From assembly GCA_017311185.1 (NCBI GenBank), contig JAESUZ010002888.1, positions 1,426,001-1,490,000 on the forward strand: a stretch of DNA of 64,000 nt. Reading direction: 5' to 3'. The notes below the pieces were generated by a model. The model saw only the letters and a program-made list of their open reading frames with translations. It did no database searches and was not told where the DNA came from. The stretch is from Proteles cristata cristata (Eukaryota; Chordata; Mammalia; Carnivora; Hyaenidae). Both the position numbers and the translations under genes were made by a program. Positions 1 through 9,880 of this stretch are shown one piece after another (position 1 is the stretch's first letter; each line of letters starts with the position of its first letter).

Positions 1-49
1 AATAAATCTTTGCCTAGCAAAAGGAAAAAAATGATTTTTCCTTTGGTTT

Positions 50-225
50 CTTATGGAAGTTTTATAGTTCTACATTATGTACATAGGAATACAATCCATT
101 TTGAGTTTATTTTATATAAGGTGTGAGGTATAAATCGAAATTAATTTAATTGCCTATGGACATCTGATTGTCCTAACACCATTTGTTGAAAACTATCCTT
201 TGTACTACTCTTTATGTTGTTGTCT
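50..225 (-). mobile_element. L1 ORF2 fragment, inverted
   Basis: The plus strand reads as the complement of an L1 ORF2 segment. It has the 'ccattttgagt' block, a 'ggtgtgaggta' block and 'caccatttgttgaaaac', in the order seen in inverted mammalian L1s. The same phrases recur at about 59,060-59,160 in this window. No poly-T or 3' UTR is present, so this is an internal fragment. It is old and diverged, with no open frame worth noting. Confidence 0.75.
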
Positions 226-412
226 AAGAGACTTACAACAATTTCCTATTATTCTTTCACATTCTTTGAGCTATTTTGTCATTTTATTTTTACAATGTTG
301 AAAAGCACGATGTGTTGCCACTGTTTTTCTCTTTAGTTAAATCCTGTTGATTGTACAATGTGTTTCCTGCCAGAAAACTGATACTGTACCCAAGTTCTCC
401 TTTTCTCTAAGA

Positions 413-600
413 CTACACTGTCCAATACATTAGCCACTGGCCACTTACCATTAGATATATAACATTAAAGTTCACTTTTTCAGTTATACTAATGGCACTT
501 GTCAAACACTCAACAGCAGCATGTGGCTACTGACCACCTTATCATACACTGAAGATCAGAACATTTCCTTGGTGGCAGGAAGCACTATTGGACAGCCCTG
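413..600 (-). mobile_element. MER3-like hAT-Charlie non-autonomous DNA transposon
   Basis: The ends are imperfect inverted repeats of the type CAGNGCTGTCCAATA: 'ctacactgtccaatac' on the left and 'tattggacagccctg' on the right. Inside are 'agccactggccac' and 'catgtggctactga', the paired motifs of MER3. The central 'gaacatttcc' places the element in minus orientation. I could not see a clean 8-bp target-site duplication. It encodes no transposase. MER3 assignment is from memory of the consensus. Confidence 0.8.
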
Positions 601-610
601 CGATCAAAAA

Positions 611-849
611 ATATCTGTGGTCACGGGGTGCCTGGGTGGCTCAGTCGGTTAAGCGTCCAACTTCGGCTCAGGTCCTGATCTCATGGTTTGTGGGTTCGAG
701 CCCAGTGTTGGGCTCTGTGCTGACAGCTAGCTCAGAGCCTGGAGCCTGCTTCAGATTCTGTGTCTCCCTCTCTCTCTGACCCTCCCCTGCTCATGCTCTC
801 TCTCTCAAAAATAAATTTTAAAAAATTAAAAAATATATATCTGTGGTCA
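611..849 (+). mobile_element. SINEC_Fc-type SINE with target-site duplications
   Basis: This felid tRNA-Lys-derived SINE has a tRNA-like head 'ggggtgcctgggtggctcag', a B-box-like 'gggttcgagccc', a CT-rich 3' part and an A-rich tail. The 13-bp target-site duplication ATATCTGTGGTCA is at 611-623 and 837-849, so the inserted unit is 624-836. The open frame across it is a tRNA/SINE frame and not a gene. Confidence 0.95.
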
Positions 850-971
850 TATATTGCAGGGCATATTAAACTTTATTAAATTCCATCTTCTTTGTATTGA
901 TTTGTAGTAACATTATTGATTATTAAGTGATAAACTTAGGTTTGCTTGAATAGGACACTTGGGGTGATTTA

Positions 972-1187
972 TTTTTTAATGTTTTATTTATTTCTAGGAG
1001 AGAGAGAGGGAGACAGCGTGAGCAGCGGCGGGTCAAAGAGAGAGGGAGATACAGACTCTGAAATAGGCTCCAGGTTCTGAGCTGGCAGTCAGCACAGAGC
1101 CCGACGCGGGACTCGAACCCACGAACCGCGAGATCATGACCTAAGCGAAAGTCGGACGCTTAACGGACTAAGCCACCCGGGCTCCCC
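972..1187 (-). mobile_element. SINEC_Fc-type SINE, young subfamily
   Basis: This is an inverted SINE. The poly-T/'aatgttttatttatttctagg' tail is on the left and the tRNA-like head on the right. It shares rare bases with the SINE at 1243-1499, including 'gcagcggcgggtcaaagagagagg' in complement, a 'ccgtt' start of the A-box region and 'gaacctggagcctatttcaga'. It belongs to the subfamily with the 'cctagaaataaata' tail. No clear target-site duplication is seen. Confidence 0.95.
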
Positions 1188-1228
1188 AATTTTTTAGTTA
1201 CTCTAGGATTTGTAGGTAGTAGCCATTA

Positions 1229-1513
1229 AAGTCCTATGAGAAGGGCGCCTGGGTGGCTTAGTCCGTCAAGCGTCCGACTTTCGCTTAGGTCATGATCTCG
1301 CGGTTCGTGGGTTCGAGCCCCGCGTCGGGCTCTGTGCTGACTGCCAGCTCAGAACCTGGAGCCTATTTCAGAGTCTGTATCTCCCTCTCTCTTTGACCCG
1401 CCGCTGCTCACGCTGTCTCTCTCTCTCTCCCTCCCTCTCTCTCTCTCTCTCTCTCCTAGAAATAAATAAAAATATAAAAAAATTAAAAATAAAAAAATGA
1501 AGTCCTATGAGAA
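1229..1513 (+). mobile_element. SINEC_Fc-type SINE, young subfamily, with target-site duplications
   Basis: Target-site duplication AAGTCCTATGAGAA (14 bp, perfect) is at 1229-1242 and 1500-1513, leaving the SINE at 1243-1499. It has head 'gggcgcctgggtggcttag', B box 'gggttcgagcccc', an expanded CT tract near 1418-1455 and tail 'cctagaaataaataaa'. It lies 55 bp from a near-identical inverted copy, so the two could fold into a long hairpin. Confidence 0.97.
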
Positions 1514-1550
1514 ATGTGTCAGGGATTTCATAGTTTCAAATACTATTTTT

Positions 1551-1930
1551 ACTTTTTTTTAAAATATAATTTATTGTCAAGTTAGCTAACATACAGTGTG
1601 TACAGTGTGCTCTTGGTTTTGGGAGTAGATTCCCTTGATTCATTGCTTACATACAACACCAGCGCTCATCCCAACAGGTGCCTTCCTCAACACCCAACAC
1701 CCACTTTCCTTTTCCCTCTGTCCCCTCCAACAATGAGACTATTTTCCCCTTCCCTTCCCCCATGTTCTTCTGTTAAGTTTCTCAAATTCCACATATGAGT
1801 GAAAACCTATTTGTCTCTCTGACTTACTTCACTTAGCACAATACCCTCCAGTTCCATCCACATTTTGCAAATGGTAAGATTTCATTCTTTCTCATTGCCA
1901 AGTAGTTTTCCATTGTATATATAAACCACT
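1551..1930 (-). mobile_element. Carnivore L1 3' end, inverted
   Basis: A poly-T run at 1553-1560 is followed by the complement of the carnivore L1 3' UTR ('tttattgtcaagttagctaac', compare the direct 'tttgacaataaac' near 57,672). The end of ORF2 follows: 'ctcattgccaagtagttttcc' complements a MEYYLAMR-like segment near 1885-1920. The element is strongly 5'-truncated. It is older than the copy at 56.4 kb because the 3' UTR is diverged. Confidence 0.85.
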
Positions 1931-1933
1931 GTT

Positions 1934-1973
1934 TTTAAATCCATAGATATTTCTTTAAATCCACAGATATCTC
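1934..1973. repeat. Two-copy 20-bp tandem duplication
   Basis: A 20-bp unit at 1934-1953, beginning TTTAAATCCATAGATAT, is repeated at 1954-1973 with two or three substitutions. It lies immediately beyond the 5' end of the inverted L1 fragment. This is probably local replication slippage. Confidence 0.75.
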
Positions 1974-2289
1974 TTTAAAGGTTTTATTTCTGATGGATGT
2001 GAGATTTTTAAAAACAGTATTGTATTTTTTGAGAAAACAATTTTTGAAAAAGTGTTTTCTTCTCCTTTCTGATTTCTAAATTTCATAGGGATTTTACAAG
2101 TGACAAACTGAAAATAGTCAGTAGCAAAAACCCCTGGGAAAGCAAAAACCAATTAGAGAACAACAGACAATAGACAAAGCAATACAGAATAAGAAATATG
2201 TTACTGTTTTCTCTATGTATAAATTATAGTATATCTGAATACTTTTAATAATATTTTACAAAATAAATCCATTTTAAATTTAGAATTTG

Positions 2290-2440
2290 ATTTTTTTTTT
2301 TTACTGAAGTATAGTTGACAATGTTATATTAGTTTCAGGTGTACAACACGGTGATTTGATAACTCTACACATTATGCTGTGCTCTCCACAAGTGTAGCTA
2401 CCATCTGACATGATATAGTGCTACCACAATACTCGAAAAT
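2290..2440 (+). mobile_element. Old L1-type repeat fragment
   Basis: A segment beginning 'actgaagtatagttgacaatg', then 'ttagtttcaggtgtacaac' and 'cacaagtgtagctaccatctg'. This is a common mammalian interspersed sequence that I associate with old L1 elements. A second diverged copy lies at about 30,997-31,140. The strand and subfamily are not certain. Confidence 0.55.
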
Positions 2441-3375
2441 AATATTATTTTACTATAATAATAAATTATACTATTTCCAAGAACAAAAACAAGGATTATT
2501 CCCCCTACCATAGATGGCTTTTTGGGAGAAAAATGAGAATTTAGCTTTTTTTTAAATAAAATTAGAGCAGAAGCTTATACATTTTTTCTATTGTTCTATA
2601 ACCTTCAAATGCAATAAAAGCATTTTTAATATTCTTCTTACAACTAAACTTTATTCTTATCAAACACTCTCTGTCAGTGAAGATGAAAAGTTGCTCTCCA
2701 ATAACCTTGCCGAATAATCTGCCATCCATGTTTTCACCCTTCTTCAAGATCAAACTATCTGTTTACAGAAATATTTTCTGTGGAAAGTTCACTTTAGTAC
2801 AAAAGATTCACCTTAGTCGCAACTGATATGTATGAGTGTAATGGCTTTTAGTTATAATTAAACAACTTTGTGGGATGTTTACTGATTGTCCACAAGGGTA
2901 TGAGGCACTGTGGAGTATGCAAGAAAACATGAGAAAATGGCATTGTGGAGGAGTTAAGGTTTAGAAAAGGCTCCATTTAGTGATTAATATAGTATCATAC
3001 ATAATAAATTTGTGTAGAACAGATAATAACTTCATCATAACTTTCAGCATGAGTGAATCAGTGTATCTTTGGGAGGGCATTTCCAAGTGAGAAAGTGAGA
3101 TTAGAATAGTGGGTTGAAAATGATCAAGAGATAAGGTAGGTAAACGGAAGAGAAGACGATGGTATGAGAAGATGATTTTGAGTACGTAAAATGCTATGCT
3201 ATATTTTGGTCTACAAGGCAAAAGCGGAGAAAGACAACCCTCCACCACAAAAATCTATGTTATGTGATAAAAGTCAAAAGTTTATGTCTGCTGTTCATGG
3301 ACCAAGATACAAGAGATTCTGTATGTAAAAAGTTGTTAATAGACTAGCCAATCACAATAATCCCACTTAAAACAT
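2441..3375. other. AT-rich unassigned DNA
   Basis: I see no recognisable repeat, gene or regulatory element here. Open frames on both strands are short, lack family similarity and have the composition of chance AT-rich frames. Confidence 0.5.
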
Positions 3376-3606
3376 CAGAGTATATGGGGAGATGGCGCTC
3401 CTGCATGGCTCAATCAGTTAAGCAACAGAGTTCGGCTCAGGTCATGATCTCACAGTTTGTGAGTATGAGCCCTGTGTCAGGCTCTGTGCTGACAGCCTGG
3501 AGCCTGCTTCAGATTCTGTGTCTCCCTTTCTTTCTGTCCCTTCCCCATTCTCATTCTGTCTCTCTCTGTCTCAAAAATAAACATTAAAGAAAAAACAGAG
3601 TATATG
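3376..3606 (+). mobile_element. SINEC_Fc-type SINE, older copy
   Basis: Target-site duplication CAGAGTATATG (11 bp) is at 3376-3386 and 3596-3606. The head is degraded ('gatggcgctcctgcatggctcaatcag'), and the tail has 'ctcaaaaataaacattaaag'. Loss of CpG sites and head changes suggest an older insertion than the 'cctagaaataaata' group. Confidence 0.92.
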
Positions 3607-4284
3607 AAGAGAACAGTGATGGTTGGGGCGGGTATATAAATAAGCTAAATTTCATCTATGTCTGTGGGAATCAAAGAACACTGCAAGCATTAGGAGTATA
3701 AGTAATGAAGATTCGTGAACGCAGTCACCAACACAAGTAAAAGCAAGAGCGGTCTCCAGTAACTGCCTCTGGATCAAGAGACTGAGGTGGGAGACTGTGC
3801 ACTTTAGATTATGAGTATGTATTATGCTGACTGAAATTCCTAAGTATGTTGACTCCTTGAAAATGGGTGCATTATGTCTAAAAGAAAAGAAGATCTCCAA
3901 ATTCAGAGATAGTTTGTTAAAAGCATCCTTCTCAAAATCTTACATACTTTAAAAAACAACTGAAATATGTGTAGGAGCACAGTGATTCCTCTAAGGCAAA
4001 TATGCTGAGATGCCTTGTAATCTCACCTTAGTTTCCCACTTCCATATGTTCCATTGTTCATTTTTGCATCCAATTTTAATACATTAAAATGTGATTTCCT
4101 ATTCATCAGCTTCATTAAAAAATGACTTCAGAATATATTCAAAACACCAAGCACAACAGAAAATCTTTTGGAGGTTAAAATACCCAAAATGGTTATACAG
4201 TAATGAAATAAATCTGCATTGCCCAAATTACTTTACGGTTTGCAGCATGCTGTGATAAAAATGGCTGCCAATACCAACAAATAA
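3607..4284. other. Unassigned intergenic DNA
   Basis: No repeat family or coding similarity recognised. AT-rich with short chance frames only. Confidence 0.45.
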
Positions 4285-4510
4285 GAATTGTAAATTTATA
4301 CTGAGCTCTTAGTATACACCAAACACCATGCTAAGTTCCTGATTTGCAATATTTAACCTTCACAAAAATTTCTATGAAATACGCAATAATGTCACCACTA
4401 TTTTCCACAGGAGTAAACAAAGTTTCAGAGTGATTACATAATTTGTCTATGATTATAGCTACATGCTTTAAAACTGAGATACAAAATCTAGCTCTCTAAC
4501 ACCTATGTGT
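4285..4510 (+). mobile_element. MIR (ancient tRNA-derived SINE)
   Basis: The order of phrases matches the MIR core: 'actgagctcttagtatacacc', 'accatgctaagttcctg', 'aatatttaaccttcacaa', then 'ttttccacaggagtaaac' and 'agagtgattacataatttg'. It is heavily diverged, as expected for MIR. The next SINE inserted at its 3' edge. Confidence 0.8.
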
Positions 4511-4517
4511 TTAATTA

Positions 4518-4780
4518 CTTTATTGAGGGGTGCCTCGGTGGCTCAGTCGGTTAAGCGTCTGACTTTGACTCAGGTCATGATCTCACAGTTCGTGGGTTCC
4601 AGCCCTGTGTCTGGCTCTGTGCTGACATCTAGGTCAGAGGCTGGAGTCTGCTTCAGATTCTGTATCTGTCTCTCTCTCTGACCCTCCCCTGCTCATGCCG
4701 TCTCTCTCTCTCTCTCTCTCTCAAAAATAAATAAAACATTAAAAAAGCAAATAAATAAATAAAAATAATGCCTTTATTGA
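4518..4780 (+). mobile_element. SINEC_Fc-type SINE
   Basis: Head 'ggggtgcctcggtggctcag' starts at 4527. The CT tract and an extended (AAAT)n-type tail run to about 4771. A 9-bp direct repeat CTTTATTGA at 4518-4526 and 4772-4780 is the likely target-site duplication. Confidence 0.92.
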
Positions 4781-5160
4781 TCCCTCCTCTTCCAACCCCC
4801 AAGCATCATTAGTAGAAAAACTGCCTTCTTATCTATTCTGAGGCTTCAACTCTCTTGCCACATTTGTGGTGATTAGATCCTAATTGTCATAAATGCTTTT
4901 ACTACAATATAAATCATAGACAATTTAGCTTGAATGTTTCAAGACCATTTAGTAATCATGAAATTACAATAAATTTAGTTTATTAGGTTTCACATTCAAA
5001 ATCTGCAAAGACTTTTATTTAAGTAGTAGTGCCTAGGAGAGGCAAGGATTCAGAGAAGCTGGACCTAGGATATCAACTCCTAGTTATAGTTAAAGTTGGT
5101 AAAACATCTCCAGAGGGAAATGTAATCTAAAACCTTTTTGAACAGTTTATATTCTTTATT
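4781..5160. other. Unassigned intergenic DNA
   Basis: No family recognised. Between about 5,160 and 5,440 faint similarity to an old L1M ORF2 tail may continue ('gaatatttgatggcatggttaatgaca'), but I do not call it separately. Confidence 0.4.
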
Positions 5161-5489
5161 CTACAATTCTATTTCTAGAAAATTTTCACTAGCTGCGAGT
5201 TAAGTTCCTTGGAGTTGGGTTATAATATCAAAAATAAACACGCTGTTGAATAGGTAGCAGACTGGCTTAAACTATGATGTTTCAGTTCAACGATGTAATA
5301 CCAGTTACGGGTGAAGCTGTGTAAGAATATTTGATGGCATGGTTAATGACAAGAGAAAAGTGAACACCTTAGGTGGGACTATAGGAAACTATCTTTTTCA
5401 TTTTTGTGTGTTACAAATCATATCCAAATATTTAAGTATTTGGGTTTTTTTAATAAAAATTTACTGCTCACAAATTTTTGTTCCTGTGG

Positions 5490-5680
5490 TGAGGATTTTT
5501 TAAGATCTCATTTTTAAAAAATCATTAAAAAATTGTAACTATGTATGCTGAAGTATGTTCATGAAACTTGCTGTGATGGTCATTCTACAATATATACAAA
5601 CATCAATTTAGTATGTTGTACACCTCTAACTAATATATCACATTAAATTATACCTCAATTAAAAAAAAGAAAAAGAATAA
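5490..5680 (+). mobile_element. L1MA/MB-type 3' end fragment
   Basis: Phrases 'ttgctgtgatggtcattctac', 'atatatacaaacatcaa', 'gttgtacacctctaac' and the terminal 'attatacctcaatt' followed by poly-A match the 3' UTR of medium-old L1M elements in plus orientation. It carries no ORF. Confidence 0.75.
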
Positions 5681-6775
5681 TTACTCAAGCCAAACACCCT
5701 AATATGGATTCCATGGATCAATGGACATCAACAGGGATCTGGGAATCTTCTGAAACCTCAGGCAAAATATCCAGTATCTGAGAGTTTGCATACTCTTCTG
5801 TAGAGAAAAATATCTCACATCATTTCTTATAAATGGCCAATAACCCAACTGAGTTTCAGAACTATCAATCCAGACTCTGCATCCAAATAAAATTAGTTTG
5901 CAATTTCCTTGGTTATATGAACAACTCTAAAACTCAAATCATTTATATATTATAAGTCATCATCACTACTGACCATCCTTTAGTGGCTATAACCACAGAG
6001 AATATGTCAAAACATTTTTGTGGCATTGTATTTCTTAAATATTTATCATAAATGTACATTTAACTCATCTGTATTCATCAATTACTGGGTAAAATTTATA
6101 ATAAAAGTATTCTTTAATGTATAAGTAAAGCCATATTAATAAATCTAGTTAACAGAGGTAAGACTGCAACAGGCCTAAAGAACCGAAGAGGTATATGCTT
6201 GGATAAAACCAAAACTCAGGTATATGGAAGTTATGACATACAGTAAGATCAAGAAACATTAAATTTAATAAAATCTAAAATACTACCTGCAAGATTGTTA
6301 CTATTTTTCATTCAAAAGATAAACTACGTATTACCATTACCTCATTAATAGCTCTTTATCTTTTAAAAGATTCTATAGTAAATATCACATAAAACTGACT
6401 TTATTAAAAAAATAAACATGGCACCTCCCAGTTTACAAACAAATATTTTGGTTTACAGAGTTTGCTTTTGTTGTTTTTTTGTTTACTGTTTTTCTTTTTG
6501 TTTTGTTTTCTTGCAGGTGTAGTACTTTCTTAGTTTCCAAAAGATTGCTTGTCATCATAGGTACAGTTTTATAAACAATACTGAAGTTAGATAAGTTAAA
6601 TAATTTTTATTAAGTCACTCAGACAAGATCATAGAGTTGGACATCTCATATACAGGTCTCTTAATCCCAATTCCAGAGAATTTAACAGATATGTGTTATG
6701 AATTGACTTCCACACATCTACCTCTAAATACATGTTATATATATAATTAGTTTAATAGCATATCATTATTAGTAT
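5681..6775. other. Unassigned AT-rich DNA
   Basis: No gene or repeat family recognised. A TTTTG-rich simple tract lies near 6,465-6,510. Confidence 0.45.
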
Positions 6776-6778
6776 AGA

Positions 6779-7613
6779 GAAGTAAACTTTTATTTCCTTG
6801 TTTCACAAATACAGCTGGCTGGTTGAGTTGGTTGCTTTTTGGTGACTAATCAAAGAAACCAAATCCAAATTATCCTCTGACTCCTTGGACTCTTCCTTTG
6901 CTTCCACCTTGTCTGGCGCTACAGCAACAGGAGGAGCAGAGGTGTGGGGAAGAGGTTACGGGGCAGCATCCAAGATGGCAGCTACCACAAATGCAAATGG
7001 GTCTGCCAAGAAGGCCTCTTGACCTTTTCAGCAAGTGGGAAGATGTAATCAGTCTGCACAGACAAAGCCAGGACCTGCCTGTATCCATGATGATGAAATA
7101 AGGTAGTGATGCAGTAGTTGGGTAACTGATCTGCAAACAGATGCTGGCAACACTATGGACACCTTCCAGGAAGCAAGAAGGTGGTTTCCTCTGTGTTGCC
7201 AAGCACTTCAAGGTTGTAGATGCTGCCACTGTCGGACACCTGCTGGGTGATCAGCCCAAAGAAGAAGGGGGAGATGTTCAGCAGTTCACTGGCTCCCACC
7301 TTGTCTCTAGTCTTAAACAGCTGTGCATCACTCAGAATTTCAATAGTGCCTCTGGATATTTTAGTGGTTATACCTAAAGCCTGAAGGAAGGAGGTCTTCT
7401 TATGCCTTGGGCCAGTGTTCTGGGTTGGCACAGTAACTTCACATGGAGCTACGGAACTGGCTGCTTGAACCTTATTGGCCAACAGCATGACTCTGATCTC
7501 AACTGAGGTCCTTTCTGGTGAACTCAAAGCCCACTTTTCTCTGGATATGAAGCAACAGTTTCTCCAGAGCTGGGTTGTGTTCCAGATGCCCTCAGATGGC
7601 CTCATACATCATG
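6779..7613 (-). pseudogene. RPLP0: Processed pseudogene of 60S acidic ribosomal protein P0, 5'-truncated
   Basis: The minus strand encodes broken blocks of ribosomal protein P0, the stalk-base protein of the large ribosomal subunit. Readable blocks, from N to C terminus, are NPALEKLL (near 7,575), [42 protein letters not shown] (near 7,385-7,335), [37 protein letters not shown] (near 7,170-7,115), LALSVQTDYIFPLAEKVK (near 7,065-7,015) and the acidic tail AKEESKESED (near 6,900-6,870). Similarity begins around residue 58 of about 317, so the 5' fifth is missing. Frameshifts, small in-frame losses and a shift just before the stop rule out a working gene. The 3' UTR is recognisable down to the polyadenylation signal at 6,789-6,794 (TTTATT on the plus strand). 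No introns interrupt the blocks. No poly-A tail remains. Imperfect flanks CATATCATTATTAG (6,759) and TCATACCATTAGG (about 7,619) may be remnants of target-site duplications. Confidence 0.95.
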
Positions 7614-7619
7614 ACATGT

Positions 7620-8447
7620 CATACCATTAGGACACCAAATAGAAACTGCTACTGACATCCATTAATTTTATGTAGGTGAATAAATGTTTATATTTTAGTT
7701 AACATTTTTTCAAAGACAGAAGAGTTCTTGTACAATTTTTTAACATAAAGTACTACGTGAACATATTACTGTCTCTGATCAAAGAGTTAACTATCTTAGT
7801 GAAACCAGATGTTTGAAATCTTCACCAGGGATCTTCTAAATGTGTGCAGTAACATATACAGGGTATAAATAGAGAGTAGCAGTGGCATTTCTCTGTGCTT
7901 ATAGTAAATAAATGATTCATCAACAACCTGACAACCATAACTTAAATCCACAGCTTCTCTGTAGATTTATGTCAGATGTTCATTCTCTTGCACATGAATA
8001 TGATTTGGAGGTTCTCCATAGGTTTAGAAGAATAACAATCACTGCCTAAACCCTAACTATGAAATATAAAGGCAGATTATTTGGACTAGTTTAAGAAATT
8101 AACTACCTCATAAATCTTAGAAAGAATATAACTAAAATATATTTTTCAGTGCAGAGTATATATAATTCCCTCTTTCTTTGCCTAGTGATTGGAAACCAGT
8201 GCTTGAAATTCTTAAGGGAGCAAAATATCTATGTAACCCAGTACTTTCATGTGAATAAACCAACAGAGATTAAAAAAAAAAAAGAAACATTGACACTGGC
8301 AAAAAAAAAAAAAAAAGTAAGCATTTTTAATGAGAGTACTGAAATCAAACACACTGGATTCGCTGGTTCTAAGTAAACTTTATGTGGATGAACCTTAATA
8401 AATTTAGATCTAATTAATAGACTTTTATTAACAAAAATAGTTGTTAA
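7620..8447. other. Unassigned intergenic DNA
   Basis: No family recognised. Two A-rich runs lie near 8,272-8,284 and 8,301-8,316. Frames are short and without similarity. Confidence 0.45.
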
Positions 8448-8702
8448 AAATGGGTCTGTGAGGGGCGCCTGGGTGGCTTAGTCGGTTAAGCGTCCGACTT
8501 TCGCTTAGGTCATGATCTTGCGGTTCGTGGGTTCGAGCCCCGCGTCGGGCTCTGTGCTGACTGCCAGCTCAGAGCCTGGAGCCTGTTTCAGTCTGCGACT
8601 CCCTCTCTCTCTGACCCTCCCCTGCTCATGCTGTCTCTCTCTCTCTCCTAGAAATAAATAAAAACATTAAAAAAAAAATTTTTTTTTTAAATGGGTCTGT
8701 GA
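8448..8702 (+). mobile_element. SINEC_Fc-type SINE, young subfamily, with target-site duplications and A10T10 tail
   Basis: Target-site duplication AAATGGGTCTGTGA (14 bp, perfect) is at 8448-8461 and 8689-8702, so the inserted unit is 8462-8688. It belongs to the subgroup with 'gactttcgcttaggtcatgat', 'ctgactgccagctcag', 'gtttcagtctgcgactccc' and the tail 'cctagaaataaataaa'. Many CpG sites survive, pointing to a recent insertion. The tail ends in A10 directly followed by T10 (8669-8688), and the T run is not part of the duplicated target. Confidence 0.97.
8474..8540 (+). promoter_or_regulatory. Internal RNA polymerase III promoter (A and B boxes) of the SINE
   Basis: The A-box-like TGGCTTAGTCGG is at 8474-8485 and the B-box GGTTCGAGCCC at 8530-8540. 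Both match tRNA-type internal promoter consensus and are best preserved in this young copy. The same pair sits at equivalent positions in the other SINEC_Fc copies. Activity cannot be judged from sequence alone. Confidence 0.75.
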
Positions 8703-9164
8703 AATGTTGTATGTTTTACATTGAATTAATGGTAATGAGGTTCTGAGAGCTTAGTTATCTACCTCACCCAGAGATACAGCCCCTTAAATTATGGCTTCTA
8801 AGCAATTTGACAGATACCACTAGTTGTTTTCAGTGTTTCTATAGCACAGTTTGATGGGGGATTGAAAGACGGAAGAAAGCTGCTATGCAGATATGTTTTC
8901 TAATATAAAAAGTCACAAAGGAAAAGTGACTTTGTGATTGAATGGAAAAGCTATAAAATAAACAGTAAAATTACTCTCTAGTTATTCAAATGGTGTCTGA
9001 AAACATATGGAGTATAAATAAATAGAATATATAAATTAATATTTAACTTCTAATATAAATCCAAAGTCTGCAAGAATGAAAATGTACAAAACCTGTTTTT
9101 TGGTCTCATTTTCACATTTTGTATAAAAAACACAAAATTTTCACATTTATTCCATTAGGCTCAA
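8703..9164. other. Unassigned intergenic DNA
   Basis: No recognisable feature. A local inverted pair 'aagtcacaaaggaaaagtgactttgtga' lies near 8,910-8,937. Confidence 0.4.
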
Positions 9165-9440
9165 CAAGTGACACAATTACAGGAAATTCATGAAAAAGAC
9201 AAAACAAATGGCAAATAAATAGAGGAAAACCATGCTCAACCTCAGTGGTCAGGGAATACAAATTAAAGCCACAGTGAGATACTATTACACACTCACCAGG
9301 CCAAAGTGTAAAAGGTCGTTGGTGATAACAGGGAGCAAGTGGAACATTCATACATTGCTGGAGGAGGGGAGAAATATAAAACTGGAAAACAGTTCAATGT
9401 CATGTAATAGTGAATACATGCATACCTAATGACTCACTAA
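9165..9440 (+). mobile_element. L1M ORF2 C-terminal fragment
   Basis: Plus-strand phrases 'gggaatacaaattaaagccac', 'gtgagatactattacacact' and 'catacattgctggaggag' correspond to the C-terminal ORF2 region seen intact near 56,965-57,090 here. This copy is truncated at both ends and carries stops. It is an old insertion. Confidence 0.8.
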
Positions 9441-9479
9441 TTTCATCTCCAGTTAAATGGTGATAGATCAGAGTGGTAT

Positions 9480-9880
9480 CAATAGTTAGTGATGAGTGAT
9501 TAGATTGTGGATATTTTTAAAGGTAGAACGATCAAGATTTCATACTTAATTTGATATGGTAAAAGAGGAAAGAGCGAATGCAACACTAAGGTTATGGCCT
9601 TGAGCAACTGGATGAATGGTGGTGTGTCCAGCTGAGATAGTGAAGGCTATGGGCTGAGCAGGTCTGAGACTTGATGGGAAAGACATGATGAATCTCAGAT
9701 GTCTGTTAGACAGTCAAGCAAACATGTACAGTAGGCAGCTGGATACATAAGTTTGAAACTCAAGAGAGAGGACTAGACTAGATGTAGAAACTTTGGAGTT
9801 GTTGGAATATAGATGATATTTCAAACCATGTTACTGCTAAGATCATCAAGTCAGAAAATGTAAGTGGAGAGGAGGAATGA
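9480..9880 (+). repeat. Old interspersed repeat, family not assigned
   Basis: Phrases such as 'ggccttgagcaactggatgaatgg', 'gatgtctgttagacag', 'gtaggcagctggatac' and 'agatgatatttcaaacca' recall a widespread mammalian interspersed repeat that I cannot name with confidence. No coding frame of note. Confidence 0.45.

Noticed and set aside
624..690. tRNA gene calls in the SINE heads
   Set aside because: The A/B box and tRNA-like fold come from the SINE's tRNA-Lys ancestry. The bodies continue into CT-rich tails with poly-A and target-site duplications, so these are not tRNA genes.
588..779. Short open frames over SINE heads (also at 3,384, 14,866, 27,983, 47,873 and 50,263) as small genes
   Set aside because: They all translate the same tRNA-derived SINE sequence (for example MAQSVKRPT-like or WVAQSVK strings), so they are repeat frames and not genes.
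7153..7605. 150-codon minus frame as a functional ribosomal protein P0 gene
   Set aside because: It lacks the first ~57 residues, has several frameshifts against the family and no introns, so it is a processed pseudogene.
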